Shown here: piece by piece, positions 1-9,194 of the stretch
Layout: each line of letters starts with the position of its first letter
How positions within the stretch are numbered: position 1 is the first letter of the stretch
Assembly: GCA_017472065.1 (NCBI GenBank)
Contig: JAFURB010000007.1
Coordinates: forward strand, 1-64,000
DNA from: Alphaproteobacteria bacterium
GTDB lineage: Bacteria; Pseudomonadota; Alphaproteobacteria; Rs-D84
DNA length: 64,000 nucleotides
Reading direction: 5' to 3'
The notes under the pieces: generated by a model
Told to the model about the DNA's origin: nothing
What the model saw: only the letters and a program-made list of their open reading frames with translations
Database searches by the model: none
Made by a program: the position numbers and the translations under genes

Positions 1-139
1 CGTTATATTTTGATGTAAAACCGGGGATGGCTTTGTTTTTATGTTGCCAAACACGTCCAATCAAATCGGACGTAGAACCGACATACAAAGTACCCATTTT
101 TTTATTAGTTAAAATATAAACCCAACCGCCAGATTTCAT
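1..139 (-). CDS. GIY-YIG domain protein, N-terminal part (partial)
   Basis: The gene runs off the left edge; 46 codons are visible from an ATG at 139. The translation opens MKSGGWVYILTNKKMGTLYV and continues with GSTSDLIGRVWQHK, the first half of a GIY-YIG fold: the W-V-Y-I-L strand stands for GIY, L-Y-V-G for YIG, followed by the usual S-x-L-x-R-x-x-Q-H helix. Small single-domain proteins of this kind (UPF0213/YhbQ type) are common in proteobacteria. They are thought to act on DNA, but their role is poorly defined. The family assignment is strong; the rest of the protein is outside the window. Confidence 0.85.
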   Translation of the reverse strand, partial: MKSGGWVYILTNKKMGTLYVGSTSDLIGRVWQHKNKAIPGFTSKYN

Positions 140-197
140 AATAATTCATTATATGTTCTTTGACTTACCAGCGCAAGGGTTATCAAGAACACAATGG

Positions 198-217
198 ATC
201 CCGGCCTGCGCCGGGAT
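198..217. repeat. Palindrome, REP-like intergenic element
   Basis: A perfect 8-bp inverted repeat (ATCCCGGC / GCCGGGAT) with a 4-nt loop lies in a GC-rich patch that stands out from the AT-rich flanks. Similar GGATCCCGG...CCGGGATGACG palindromes recur between genes in many alphaproteobacterial genomes. Only one copy is in the window, so dispersal cannot be judged. Confidence 0.5.
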
Positions 218-264
218 GACGGTGCGGGGGTTAGGGGGACAGATACCGGGGGCGTATAAGATAA

Positions 265-291
265 TAAAAAAACCCCAATCGGGGATTTTTT
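265..291 (-). terminator. Terminator of rpmJ
   Basis: A hairpin with CCCC / GGGG at its core and A/T-rich flanks follows the rpmJ stop on the minus strand. The A run at 266-272 becomes a U tail in the minus-strand transcript. The T run at 286-291 would also serve plus-strand transcription from the left. Confidence 0.75.
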
Positions 292-316
292 ATTAGGTCT
301 TAATTCGAACTTAATC

Positions 317-451
317 TTATTTTCTTTTGAAACCCTGTTTCGCTTTGAACTTAGGATTATCTGGATCGATTAAGATTACCTGCTTGCCACGACGGATCTG
401 TTTTACATTACCGCGTTTCTTCCAAGCCTTTAATGAACTTAAAAATTTCAT
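317..451 (-). CDS. rpmJ: Ribosomal protein bL36
   Basis: A 44-residue basic protein that starts MKFLSSLKAWKKRG and ends FKAKQGFKRK. It is a component of the large ribosomal subunit. The pattern M-K-x-x-x-S-L-K, a central R-R-G, a short V-I-L-I strand and the K-F-K-A-K-Q-G tail match bL36. The four zinc ligands of the classical C+ form are absent, so it is the zinc-free (C-, YkgO-like) type, usual in alphaproteobacteria. A clear hairpin terminator follows. It diverges from most bL36 in the middle (VKQIRRGKQVILIDPDNPK). Confidence 0.88.
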   Translation of the reverse strand: MKFLSSLKAWKKRGNVKQIRRGKQVILIDPDNPKFKAKQGFKRK

Positions 452-767
452 GTCTTAATCCTTTGGTACGGGGGTCATTATAAACACTTTTTGTGAAAAA
501 TCAAATATTAATATTATTTTTTGTTGTTTTTGTAGGGCCTGTTGAAATTGTTGAAAACTTTTATTCACTTTTTTTTAACAGGTTTTTAACAATTATTTCC
601 AGGTTTTCTGCGGTGTTTTGTTTGTGATGTTGAAAAATACACCTGTTAAATTAACAGTTAATAATTATCTTTTTTTTAACATAATTAACAATTTTTTTGT
701 GGATGTTTTTGTACTTGTTGAAAATTGTTGAAATTGTTATAATTCAATTACATAAGGGACAAGAGAG
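452..767. promoter_or_regulatory. AT-rich intergenic region with promoter and TTAA boxes
   Basis: No gene is visible here. A promoter for the virB3-virB4 run is clear: -35 TTGTTG at 715-720, 17-nt spacer, -10 TATAAT at 738-743. Upstream lie many TTAAC or GTTAA motifs. One pair at 575-590 has the exact spacing TTAA-N7-TTAAC known for CtrA sites. Near-matches to DnaA boxes occur at about 561 (TTATTCACT) and 697 (TTGTGGATG, reverse strand). The promoter is well supported; the regulator sites are inference. Confidence 0.6.
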
Positions 768-1064
768 ATGAAACAGCAAGTTTTAAAGGCTTTGGCAAAC
801 CCAGCGCGCATATTTTATGTGCCGTATTCGTTGGCCATATTAAACTTTGCGGTGCAATTCATTATCTTTATTGTTGTTTTCGTGGCAAGTTTGCTGATTT
901 ATGGAACAGATACAGAGGTCAGTCCACTGTTTTTCTTGGTATCGGTCATTGTTGTGCATTCTTTGTTGGCAATTTATGCAAAAAAAGACCCACAAATTGG
1001 CCAGATTATTGTTGCGAAAATGCAATTGTTAAAGAAAAGGGTCCCAAATAAATTGGCGGCATAG
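768..1064 (+). CDS. VirB3-like type IV secretion protein
   Basis: A 98-residue protein with the VirB3 hallmarks: an N-terminal N-P-A-R-I-F-Y-V-P-Y-S segment, two adjacent hydrophobic helices (about residues 22-45 and 50-68), and a short basic tail after a D-P-Q-I-G motif. VirB3 is a small inner-membrane subunit that works with the VirB4 ATPase in type IV secretion. The gene directly precedes virB4 with only a few bases between them, the order found in virB operons, which strengthens the call. The other virB genes are not in the window. A GAGAG Shine-Dalgarno precedes the ATG. Confidence 0.72.
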   Translation: MKQQVLKALANPARIFYVPYSLAILNFAVQFIIFIVVFVASLLIYGTDTEVSPLFFLVSVIVVHSLLAIYAKKDPQIGQIIVAKMQLLKKRVPNKLAA

Positions 1065-1071
1065 GTTGAAA

Positions 1072-3492
1072 ATGAACGGATTCTTTGATTATTTTGCAGG
1101 CGGCGAATTTACAGTGACCACAACGATTATCGTTATGGCTGTGATTTTTGTATTTATTGCGATGATGATGTATGTACCGGCATTAACACGCAAAATATTC
1201 CCTAAATTTGGATATGCAAAATATGCAAACTATTTGCCGTTCAAGACGGTTTATTCCGATAATTCAATTGAATTGACGGACGGATCACTTATACGGGCAT
1301 ATCGTATCCAGGGTGTTCAGACAAGTATGCAGGATGATAAGACAAAAGAGAAATTCTTGGACCTGCGTACGCAATTATTTAATCAAATTCGTGACCCGGG
1401 TGTGACATTGCGGTTCTTTATGGTGCGCGATGCAATGGATGAAAATACAAACTATGAATTTGATCAGCCAACATTACAACGAATTTACAACAAGTGGAAA
1501 AGTCAGGGATTGCGGATTTTCCTAAACAGTTATTATGTTGTTATTTCGGTTAGTGGTGGTGACGCGCGGGCAAAATTAAATCAATATGGTAATTATATCG
1601 AATCTATTCTGGCGGCATACAGACCAAGTATGTTAAAAAATAACAACCCAGATAATATGGCGCGATTCTTTGGCCGGATTTTATCACCGGTCACAAAACC
1701 ACAGCCCAAGACATGCAATAACGACATTGCAAATATGGTAACGGTTGATGATGTCGAATTTTTACATGATGGAATTATCCGGTATATCAGTGGTGGGGCG
1801 CAATCTTTTGCAGCGATTATGTCGTTTAAGGTGGCACCAGATTATCTGGACGAAGAATTTTTTGATACTGTTTCAACTATCCAAACCGAAATGATTAATA
1901 TGAACGGGTTTGGTATTATGGGGGGGGCGGATGTAGATGCGGCAATTCGTCAAACACGGTCAACGGCCGATGACAAAGTCAAAAAATCTACCGAAGAACA
2001 GATTTATGCTATTGAATCTGCAATGGATGAAAATATTTCTGGAAATCAAACACTGGTTAATTACTATCCGATGTTTATGTTATTCGCAGGTACAGTCGAA
2101 GAATTACAGAAATATATTGCAGAATTCAAAAAAATAGCGGCATCATTTGGTATTTCACCGGTTGCAGAAACATTTGCATCAAAGGTGGCGTGGTTCTCGC
2201 TTATTCCGGGATTTAATGTTTTTCCGCGTAATTTCAGATTGTTGTCACGGACCGCGGCAATCAGTATCCCGATGTCCAGTACACCACGCGGAATTACAAA
2301 TTCAGACTGGGGCCAGGGGCCATTGGTTATTTTCCCAACAGCCCAGGGAACACCATATCAATTCCAATTCCATGTGTCTGACAAGCCGGCCGCAGTGGCA
2401 CATACATTGACAATTGGTCCAACAGGTGGTGGTAAAACAACATTATTCTCGTTCTTAATCGCGCAAAGTTTGCGTTTCCCGAAATTAAAAGCCTTTTTCT
2501 TTGATAGAAACAAAGGGGCGGAAATATTTACACTGGCGGTTGGTGGTAAATATATCACCATGCAAGGCAAAGAAAAAAATAGTGACCCGATGGCAAATTC
2601 TTTCCAGACGCATTTGAATCCGTTGAAAATGCCAGACAGTGCCGCAAATCGTGCATTTTTGCGTCGGTGGTTTTCAATTATTACCGGGCAAAATGATGCA
2701 GCGTCGATGGATGAAATTGCGCGTGCGGTTTCGGTAAATTTTGATTATTTATCAGACAAAGACAGATTGTTAACAAACCTGTGGGAAAGTTGTTTTTCAT
2801 CCGCAGGTGCAATGCGACCGGCACTTAAAAAGTGGGTTGATCCATTACAATATGGGTATATGTTTAATGAAAAAGAAGATACACTGGATTTACAATCGCG
2901 GTTAACAACTTTTGATTTTACAGAAATTTTACAGGATGAAATTTTATCACCGGCGGTAATTTCATATATTCTGCATCGTATTAATACAACGACGGTTGCA
3001 GGGGGGAATCCATCACTGATTATGATTGACGAAACAGCACCGATGTTGGAAAACAAAATGTTCCGTGATAACTTTATCGCAGGGTTGCAAGAAGGGCGTA
3101 AAAATCGCCAGGCATATATGGCCGCGTTCCAACGCGCAAATGTTCTGGATAAATTAGGTATTGGTGATGTTGTTCGTGGCCAGGCACAGACTGTGTTATT
3201 CTTCCGTAATCCGGCGGCCGATGCGCGCGATTATGAACACTGGAATTTGAATCCGTTGGAAATGGCGTTTATCCAGGGCAAGGCATATCCAAACCTGAAA
3301 CGCGCAGTATTATTGTCGCGACCGGTTAATCAAGAATCTGTTATCTTGAATACAGAATTGGGTGGACTGGGGAATATGTTGCGCCTGTTTGAATCAGGCA
3401 GATCGTCTGTGTTACTGGCCGAAGAATTATATAAAATGTATGGTAATAATTTTGTAAATGAATACCTGAAAAAGCAAGGGGCGGCAGAATAG
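1072..3492 (+). CDS. virB4: VirB4-type secretion ATPase
   Basis: An 806-residue type IV secretion ATPase of the VirB4/TrbE family, an inner-membrane-associated motor for substrate transfer and pilus assembly. An N-terminal hydrophobic helix (about 18-38) is followed by the VirB4 N-terminal domain. Then comes the RecA-like ATPase domain with Walker A GPTGGGKTT at about residue 449 and Walker B LIMIDE, with the acidic pair at about 653. The length is normal for VirB4. I chose ATG 1072 because AGG lies 6 nt before it; a TTG at 1066 is in frame but would touch that AGG. It sits between the VirB3-like gene and an exported HExxH protein. Confidence 0.92.
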   Translation: MNGFFDYFAGGEFTVTTTIIVMAVIFVFIAMMMYVPALTRKIFPKFGYAKYANYLPFKTVYSDNSIELTDGSLIRAYRIQGVQTSMQDDKTKEKFLDLRTQLFNQIRDPGVTLRFFMVRDAMDENTNYEFDQPTLQRIYNKWKSQGLRIFLNSYYVVISVSGGDARAKLNQYGNYIESILAAYRPSMLKNNNPDNMARFFGRILSPVTKPQPKTCNNDIANMVTVDDVEFLHDGIIRYISGGAQSFAAIMSFKVAPDYLDEEFFDTVSTIQTEMINMNGFGIMGGADVDAAIRQTRSTADDKVKKSTEEQIYAIESAMDENISGNQTLVNYYPMFMLFAGTVEELQKYIAEFKKIAASFGISPVAETFASKVAWFSLIPGFNVFPRNFRLLSRTAAISIPMSSTPRGITNSDWGQGPLVIFPTAQGTPYQFQFHVSDKPAAVAHTLTIGPTGGGKTTLFSFLIAQSLRFPKLKAFFFDRNKGAEIFTLAVGGKYITMQGKEKNSDPMANSFQTHLNPLKMPDSAANRAFLRRWFSIITGQNDAASMDEIARAVSVNFDYLSDKDRLLTNLWESCFSSAGAMRPALKKWVDPLQYGYMFNEKEDTLDLQSRLTTFDFTEILQDEILSPAVISYILHRINTTTVAGGNPSLIMIDETAPMLENKMFRDNFIAGLQEGRKNRQAYMAAFQRANVLDKLGIGDVVRGQAQTVLFFRNPAADARDYEHWNLNPLEMAFIQGKAYPNLKRAVLLSRPVNQESVILNTELGGLGNMLRLFESGRSSVLLAEELYKMYGNNFVNEYLKKQGAAE

Positions 3493-4106
3493 TGCCAAGG
3501 TTTAATTTTATTACTTTGTTGGCTTGTTTTTTTTCTTCGGTGGCAATTGCCAATGATTGTGTGTCGTATAAAATGACACCAAAAATTACTATATTAACCC
3601 CGTCTTGGACCAAGGAAGTTGTTCAACCATTAGAACCAATGGATTTGTGGCATGGTAATGTTATTGCGACGATGGTTGATAATTATGACATTGTTGCAGA
3701 TATTACATCAATCGAAGATGGTTTTTGCGTCGGTGTTAAACAAGTTGATGCAGAAATAGGGTATTCTAATTTCTTGGTCCAGGTGGATATAAGACATATT
3801 CCAAATACTTGTTCATATGATGCGGTTTTGTTACACGAAGATCAGCATATCCGCGAATATTTGTCTGTTATTGATGATTTTAAGGTTGGGTTACATAATG
3901 CGTTATACAGTGCGGCGGATTCTGTGATGCCGATTTTTGTGTCAAATACAGATGAAATAGATGATGCAATTGAACAATTAAATAATAAAATTCAAACACA
4001 CCCAGAAATGGTTATTATTAAGCAGAAAATCAAGGCCGAAGAAGAAATACGCAACAAACGCATTGATAAAAATGATAGTGGCGCGGCATTGAAAAAATGT
4101 ATTTAA
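3492..4106 (+). CDS. Exported protein with HExxH metalloprotease motif
   Basis: A 204-residue protein with a signal peptide (cleavage probably after the A-I-A-N at about residue 20). It carries an HEDQH motif, histidine 115, glutamate 116, histidine 119, in the hydrophobic-helix setting (A-V-L-L-H-E-D-Q-H-I) of zinc peptidases. The GTG start overlaps the virB4 stop by one base, so the two are translationally coupled. A periplasmic peptidase beside type IV secretion genes could be cell-wall or substrate processing, but no substrate can be inferred. The C-terminal 50 residues are charged and helical. The family is not recognised with certainty; the fold around the motif resembles secreted DUF922-type proteins. 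Confidence 0.65.
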   Translation: MPRFNFITLLACFFSSVAIANDCVSYKMTPKITILTPSWTKEVVQPLEPMDLWHGNVIATMVDNYDIVADITSIEDGFCVGVKQVDAEIGYSNFLVQVDIRHIPNTCSYDAVLLHEDQHIREYLSVIDDFKVGLHNALYSAADSVMPIFVSNTDEIDDAIEQLNNKIQTHPEMVIIKQKIKAEEEIRNKRIDKNDSGAALKKCI

Positions 4107-4186
4107 TAAATTTGGTTGATTTTCGGGCGTTTTTAAGGCTAAGATGTTGTTAGGTTCTTGGTTCTTCAAACAAAAGAGGATTTTTT

Positions 4187-5074
4187 ATGAAGGGAATTAT
4201 TTTAGCAGGGGGCAGTGGTACCCGTCTGTATCCATTAACAAAAACAACATCTAAGCAATTATTGCCGGTTTATGATAAACCGATGATTTATTATCCGTTA
4301 TCAACACTGATGCAATTTGGTATCAAAGATATATTGATTATTTCAACACCGGTTGATACACCAAATATCGAAAAATTGTTTGGCGATGGTTCTAAAATTG
4401 GTTTGAATATTCAATACGCAATTCAGCCAGAACCAAAGGGTATTGCCCAGGCATTTACAATCGGAGCGGATTTTATTGGAACTGATGATGTGTGCTTGAT
4501 TTTAGGGGATAATATATTCTATATGGGTGGACAATTCCCAATGTTTGAAGCCGAGGTTAAAAAGAACGCAGGTAAATCTGCAACGATTTTTGCATATCAT
4601 GTGTCAGACCCAGAAAGATTTGGGGTTGTTGAATTTGATGAAAATTTACGCGCTGTTTCAATCGAAGAAAAACCAAAGAATCCAAAATCAAACTATGCAT
4701 CTGTGGGGTTGTATTTTTATCCAGGCGATGTCGTTGAAAAAGCGCGCAATTTAACACCGTCTGCGCGTGGGGAACTGGAAATTACAGACTTGAATAATGT
4801 GTATCTGCGCGAAGGTCGTATGTCGGTCGTTCCAATGCGTCGTGGTAATGCATGGTTAGATGCAGGAACACCAGACAGCCTTATGGAATCTGGACAATTT
4901 GTACAGATTATCGAAGCGCGCCAGGGATTAAAAATCGCATGTATCGAAGAAATTGCATACACCAAATGTTTTATCAATGATGAACAAATGCGGGCATTAA
5001 TTGATGAATTAAAATCGGGTACATATAAAGATTATCTGGAAAAAGTATATAGGGAAAAACATGAACTTTATTAA
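4187..5074 (+). CDS. rfbA: Glucose-1-phosphate thymidylyltransferase
   Basis: A 295-residue RmlA. It joins dTTP and glucose-1-phosphate to dTDP-glucose, the first step to dTDP-L-rhamnose. The N-terminal nucleotide-binding loop [11 protein letters not shown] spans residues 8-18. The body is typical throughout, including [17 protein letters not shown] and the C-terminal CIEEIAY. The length matches the family. A good Shine-Dalgarno (AGAGGA) precedes the ATG. It is the first gene of a tightly overlapping operon rfbA-rfbC-rfbD-rfbB; cytosolic. Confidence 0.96.
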   Translation: MKGIILAGGSGTRLYPLTKTTSKQLLPVYDKPMIYYPLSTLMQFGIKDILIISTPVDTPNIEKLFGDGSKIGLNIQYAIQPEPKGIAQAFTIGADFIGTDDVCLILGDNIFYMGGQFPMFEAEVKKNAGKSATIFAYHVSDPERFGVVEFDENLRAVSIEEKPKNPKSNYASVGLYFYPGDVVEKARNLTPSARGELEITDLNNVYLREGRMSVVPMRRGNAWLDAGTPDSLMESGQFVQIIEARQGLKIACIEEIAYTKCFINDEQMRALIDELKSGTYKDYLEKVYREKHELY

Positions 5075-5612
5075 AACTGAAATAGACGGTGTTATCATCG
5101 TTGAACCGCGTGTGTTTAGCGATGCGCGTGGATACTTCTTTGAATCTTATAACGAGGCTGAATTTATTAAAAACGGTATTCCAAATAAATTCGTCCAGGA
5201 TAATCAATCAAAGTCATCATATGGGGTGGTACGTGGATTGCATTGTCAATTGGGTGAACATGCCCAGGCAAAGTTAGTGCGTGTATTGCAGGGGCGTGTT
5301 TTAGATGTCGCTGTAGATATTAGAAAAAATTCCCCAACATTTGGTAAATATGTGGCGGTTGAACTGTCGGACGAAAATAAACGACAATTGTTTATTCCAC
5401 GCGGTTTCTTGCATGGGTTTTCAGTGCTTAGTGAAACGGCGATTTTTGCATATAAATGCGATAATCTGTACGCACCACAGGCCGAATTTGGTATTCGTTT
5501 TGATGATCCGGATATTAGAATCGATTGGATGGTGCCGGCGGATAAAATTATCACATCTGCCAAGGATAATATAGCCAAAGGGTTAAAAGATGTACCTGAT
5601 AACGGGATGTAA
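5061..5612 (+). CDS. rfbC: dTDP-4-dehydrorhamnose 3,5-epimerase
   Basis: A 183-residue RmlC cupin. It epimerises C3 and C5 of dTDP-4-keto-6-deoxyglucose. Conserved features are F-x-D-x-R-G-Y-F (19-26), QDNQSKSS (46-53), the catalytic histidine in R-G-L-H at residue 61, the D-V-A-V-D strand and [10 protein letters not shown]. The start overlaps the end of rfbA by 14 bases. It feeds rfbD, which follows. Confidence 0.95.
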   Translation: MNFIKTEIDGVIIVEPRVFSDARGYFFESYNEAEFIKNGIPNKFVQDNQSKSSYGVVRGLHCQLGEHAQAKLVRVLQGRVLDVAVDIRKNSPTFGKYVAVELSDENKRQLFIPRGFLHGFSVLSETAIFAYKCDNLYAPQAEFGIRFDDPDIRIDWMVPADKIITSAKDNIAKGLKDVPDNGM

Positions 5613-6411
5613 TGGACAATTAGGCACAGAATTAAAAAAGCGTTTGCCAGATGCAATATGTGCGGATGTTGATATGTTAGATATCACAGACGGGGCAGCG
5701 GTTCAAAAATTTGTGCGTGAAAATAATGTTGATTTGATTATTAACTGTGCGGCGTATACCGCCGTTGATAAGGCCGAAGATGATATAGATTTGGCCACTA
5801 AAATCAATGTTGATGGACCGGCTAATTTAGCAAAAACAGGCGCAAAAATAATTCATATTTCAACGGACTATGTTTTTGATGGATGTGGGCATTATCCATA
5901 TTCGCCAGATGACGAAACAAATCCGGTTTCGGTATATGGTAAAACAAAGCGGGCAGGTGAATTAGCAGTGCTTAATAATGCGCCAGTGGCGGTTGTTATT
6001 CGTACTGCATGGTTGTACAGTCCGTATGGTAATAACTTTGTAAAAACAATGCGTCGGTTGGGGGCAGAAAAAGAATCAATAAATGTTGTTGCAGATCAAA
6101 TTGGAACACCAACATATGCAGGTGACCTGGCGGATGCGATTGTGCAAATTATTCCACAGATGACACGCGAAAACAGTGGTATTTATCACTTTACAAATAT
6201 GGGTGTATGTTCGTGGTATGATTTTGCAAATGAAATTATGGAAATGTCTGGATTGAAGTGCGTTGTAAATCCAATTAAGTCAAGCGAATATCCAACACGT
6301 GCAGTACGGCCTTTTTATAGCGTTTTGGATAAATCAAAAATTCAAGCGGTATTTAATATAAAAATTCAACACTGGAAAAAAGGATTGGAAAAATGTCTAA
6401 AACAATTTTAA
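5590..6411 (+). CDS. rfbD: dTDP-4-dehydrorhamnose reductase
   Basis: A 273-residue short-chain dehydrogenase (RmlD). It reduces dTDP-4-keto-L-rhamnose with NAD(P)H to dTDP-L-rhamnose. The nucleotide-binding motif GCNGQLG is at residues 6-12, the Y-x-x-x-K catalytic pair (YGKTK) near residue 117, and the family signature STDYVFDG precedes it. The start overlaps rfbC by 23 bases. The length is slightly below the usual 290 residues but no domain is missing. Confidence 0.95.
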   Translation: MYLITGCNGQLGTELKKRLPDAICADVDMLDITDGAAVQKFVRENNVDLIINCAAYTAVDKAEDDIDLATKINVDGPANLAKTGAKIIHISTDYVFDGCGHYPYSPDDETNPVSVYGKTKRAGELAVLNNAPVAVVIRTAWLYSPYGNNFVKTMRRLGAEKESINVVADQIGTPTYAGDLADAIVQIIPQMTRENSGIYHFTNMGVCSWYDFANEIMEMSGLKCVVNPIKSSEYPTRAVRPFYSVLDKSKIQAVFNIKIQHWKKGLEKCLKQF

Positions 6412-7400
6412 TTACAGGTGGTGCAGGGTTTATCGGTTCAAACTTTGTTCCGTATTTTTGTGAAAAATATCCCCAGTATAAAATTATCAATCTGGACAAA
6501 TTAACATATGCAGGAAACCTTGATAATTTGCGTGAATGTGAAAGTATGCCAAATTATACATTTGTTCAGGGCGATATTTGTGATGCAGATTTAATTGATA
6601 AATTATTTGATGAAAACGATATTCGTGGGGTAATTCACTTTGCCGCGGAAAGCCATGTTGATAATTCAATCAAGGGGCCGCGCGCATTTATTAATACAAA
6701 TATTGTTGGAACATTTAATTTATTGGATGCAGCGCGTCGTCATTGGATGGATGGGCCAGGTAAAGTTAAACCAGGATACGAAGATGCGCGTTTCCACCAT
6801 ATTTCAACCGACGAAGTTTATGGTGCGTTGGGCGAAACAGGTATGTTCCGCGAAGATACACCATATGCGCCAAATAGTCCATATTCTGCGTCTAAGGCAT
6901 CATCTGATTTCTTGGTTCGCGCATATCATCACACATTTGGTATGAATGTTACAACATCTAATTGTTCAAATAACTATGGACCAAAACAGCATAATGAAAA
7001 ACTGATTCCACATATTATTTCCAAGGCATTAGCATTGCAACCATTACCAATCTATGGCAAGGGTGAAAATGTTCGTGACTGGTTATATGTTCTGGATCAT
7101 TGCAAGGCAATTGATTTAATTTTCCATAATGGTAAATCAGGCGAAACATATAACATTGGTGGCCGCAATGAACGAAATAATATCACAATTGTAAAAACAA
7201 TTTGTGCAATTCTGGACGAAAAGAAACCACGCAGTGACGGTAAAAAATACGAAGAATTAATTACATTTGTTGCCGACCGTGCAGGACACGATTTTAGATA
7301 TGCAATTGATGCAACAAAATTGGAAAATGCATTGGGGTGGCGTGCAGATGAAACATTTGATACAGGTATTGTAAAAACCGTAGAGTGGTATTTACAATAA
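6393..7400 (+). CDS. rfbB: dTDP-glucose 4,6-dehydratase
   Basis: A 335-residue RmlB, an NAD-dependent extended SDR that makes dTDP-4-keto-6-deoxyglucose. The motif TGGAGFIGSNF is near the N-terminus, STDEVYG carries the catalytic Thr-Asp-Glu, and YSASK holds the catalytic Tyr and Lys. It overlaps rfbD by 19 bases and closes the operon. With the other three genes it supplies rhamnose, presumably for O-antigen or capsule; no glycosyltransferases are beside it. Confidence 0.96.
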   Translation: MSKTILITGGAGFIGSNFVPYFCEKYPQYKIINLDKLTYAGNLDNLRECESMPNYTFVQGDICDADLIDKLFDENDIRGVIHFAAESHVDNSIKGPRAFINTNIVGTFNLLDAARRHWMDGPGKVKPGYEDARFHHISTDEVYGALGETGMFREDTPYAPNSPYSASKASSDFLVRAYHHTFGMNVTTSNCSNNYGPKQHNEKLIPHIISKALALQPLPIYGKGENVRDWLYVLDHCKAIDLIFHNGKSGETYNIGGRNERNNITIVKTICAILDEKKPRSDGKKYEELITFVADRAGHDFRYAIDATKLENALGWRADETFDTGIVKTVEWYLQ

Positions 7401-7421
7401 AATCTAATGTCATATCAAAAA

Positions 7422-7471
7422 TAAATGGGGAAATCTTATGTTGTGTTTGTACACTACAATTTCCCCATTTA
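7422..7471. terminator. Long inverted repeat between convergent genes
   Basis: Two perfect 13-bp arms (TAAATGGGGAAAT at 7422-7434 and its complement at 7459-7471) are separated by 24 nt. The element lies between the convergent rfbB and barrel-protein genes, so it is probably a bidirectional terminator. It lacks a strong U tail on either side. Confidence 0.55.
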
Positions 7472-7498
7472 CTTTATCTATACTATTTTATGTTTTTG

Positions 7499-8074
7499 TT
7501 AAAAATTATATCGGAATCCAATTGAAAATTCTGATAGTGATTTTATTAATTCGTTGCTAAGTGTAGAATACTGATATTGTCCCAAAATCGATACAGAATC
7601 ATTTGGAAATGTATACATTAATCCAATCCCAAATCGTGTTGCGGTTTCGGTTGTGGTGTCAGATTCGCCGTATGTTGTTAAGCCATCGTTGAATTCGAAT
7701 TCGTGTGATATGCGATAATTTGCAATTCCAAAAGATGTAAAGAAATCCATATCTTTAACAATTGGATAATAACCAAATATATCAAAACCAAATGATTGAT
7801 ATGAAATATTTATATCCTGGGTCAGGGGTGAATATTCATATGTAATTGTATTTTCGTTGTCTGCGGACTGGGTGAAAAATAATTCAACACCAAAATTTTG
7901 ACCAATACGCATACCGGCATTAATTGTACCGGTGTAATATTGTTCTTCTAAATCAATGTCATTATTATATGATGCGATGTTTAATCCAGCATCCATGCCA
8001 ATATATGGTGTGAAATTATCTGCAAAAGCGTTTGCTGATAAAATTATTGGTAAAATAAAAATAATCTTTTTCAT
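7499..8074 (-). CDS. Outer-membrane beta-barrel protein (OmpA/OmpW-like)
   Basis: A 191-residue protein with a signal peptide (cleavage after A-N-A-F-A) and a mature part made of alternating-residue beta strands. It ends in F-S-I-G-F-R-Y-N-F, the C-terminal aromatic signature used for outer-membrane insertion. The size fits an 8-stranded porin-like barrel of the OMP_b-brl superfamily. I chose the ATG at 8074 because GGGGA lies 8 nt upstream. It is a single-gene unit. Function beyond barrel formation cannot be inferred. Confidence 0.75.
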   Translation of the reverse strand: MKKIIFILPIILSANAFADNFTPYIGMDAGLNIASYNNDIDLEEQYYTGTINAGMRIGQNFGVELFFTQSADNENTITYEYSPLTQDINISYQSFGFDIFGYYPIVKDMDFFTSFGIANYRISHEFEFNDGLTTYGESDTTTETATRFGIGLMYTFPNDSVSILGQYQYSTLSNELIKSLSEFSIGFRYNF

Positions 8075-8133
8075 TATCAAATCCCCTGTATAGTTTTATG
8101 ATAAATATTTATGCGTGGAAAGTAAATAAATAA

Positions 8134-8160
8134 AAAGATGTACCATATGGGTACATCTTT
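8134..8160 (-). terminator. Terminator of tRNA-fMet
   Basis: An 11-bp stem (AAAGATGTACC / GGTACATCTTT) with a short loop. On the minus strand it is followed by a U-rich tail 10-30 nt downstream of the tRNA 3' end. Confidence 0.8.
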
Positions 8161-8169
8161 CGTTAAAAC

Positions 8170-8246
<77 letters not shown>

Positions 8247-8404
8247 TCACTGATTAAAAGCCTGTATATTATATATTATTTTGGATAATAGTCAAATAAA
8301 AAAATAACCAATTGAATTTACAGTATAATGATTTTTATCATAAGCCATTTCTTGAATTATGTGTTTTTTGTTGCTAAACTGACCAAATAAACCAAGGATT
8401 TAGT

Positions 8405-9193
8405 GTGATACATAATAAAAAATTTAGAAAAGCATGGAAAAAATTCTGGAATCCTATACTGGGGTGTGGGTTGATTCAGTGGTTTGTTGCAATTTGTTTA
8501 TCTATCCCGATGTGGACGGTGTATTTTACATCGCGTAAAGAATATGTGGGATTAGAGTATTTTAAGCAATATCGTAAAAAACCAGCTATTTTTGTGTTTT
8601 GGCATGGGCGGTCTATGATGTTAAGCCCGATTATTCGTATGCGTGGGATGCGGGGGTATGCAATTGCCAGTCGTCACAAAGATGGACGGATGATGGCAAA
8701 ATTGCAGCGATTGTTTGGGTTAAAGGCGATATATGGTTCAACAAGCGAAGGGGGAATTTCTGTCCTGCGCCAGGGGGTGCGTGTTTTGCGTGACGGACGT
8801 TATGCGTTGTGTTTGTCGCCAGATGGTCCCGGTGGGCCGTCAATGCGTGTGCAAGATGGGGCGTTATATTTTGCAAAAATGACCGGTGCACCAATTATTC
8901 CAGTGTGTTTTTCGTCGTCACGGGCATGGATTCAAAAAAGATGGGATAGATACCTGTTGGCGTTGCATTTTTCGAGAATAAAATGTGTTGTGGGAAAACC
9001 TGTGTTTGTGGCACCAAATGCGTCCGCCGAAGAATTTGAAAAAGTTCGTAAAAATTTGGAAGATGTTATGGTTAAACAGGTGCGTGATTTAGATGCTGAG
9101 TTTGGTTTGTTCAAGGTTGAACAGGATTTAACCGCAGATAAATTTAAGCAAGATATGCGTGATGCACGCAAAAAGAAAAAGGCAGGTAAGTAA
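8405..9193 (+). CDS. DUF374 lysophospholipid acyltransferase-like protein
   Basis: A 262-residue member of the DUF374 family, related to LPLAT/lipid A acyltransferases. An N-terminal membrane helix (about 22-42) is followed by F-W-H-G-R, corresponding to the acyltransferase H-x4-D block, and S-P-D-G-P-G-G-P-S, the family's second hallmark. In alphaproteobacteria DUF374 genes usually sit with lipid A genes, and here lpxK and lpxC follow directly. It probably acylates lipid A or a lysophospholipid at the inner membrane; the substrate is unproven. The start is GTG. The C-terminus is strongly basic (KKKKAGK). Confidence 0.85.
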   Translation: MIHNKKFRKAWKKFWNPILGCGLIQWFVAICLSIPMWTVYFTSRKEYVGLEYFKQYRKKPAIFVFWHGRSMMLSPIIRMRGMRGYAIASRHKDGRMMAKLQRLFGLKAIYGSTSEGGISVLRQGVRVLRDGRYALCLSPDGPGGPSMRVQDGALYFAKMTGAPIIPVCFSSSRAWIQKRWDRYLLALHFSRIKCVVGKPVFVAPNASAEEFEKVRKNLEDVMVKQVRDLDAEFGLFKVEQDLTADKFKQDMRDARKKKKAGK

Positions 9194-9194
9194 T

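Noticed and set aside
452-767. Chromosomal replication origin
   Set aside because: AT-rich with two weak DnaA-like boxes only; none of the usual origin neighbours is present.
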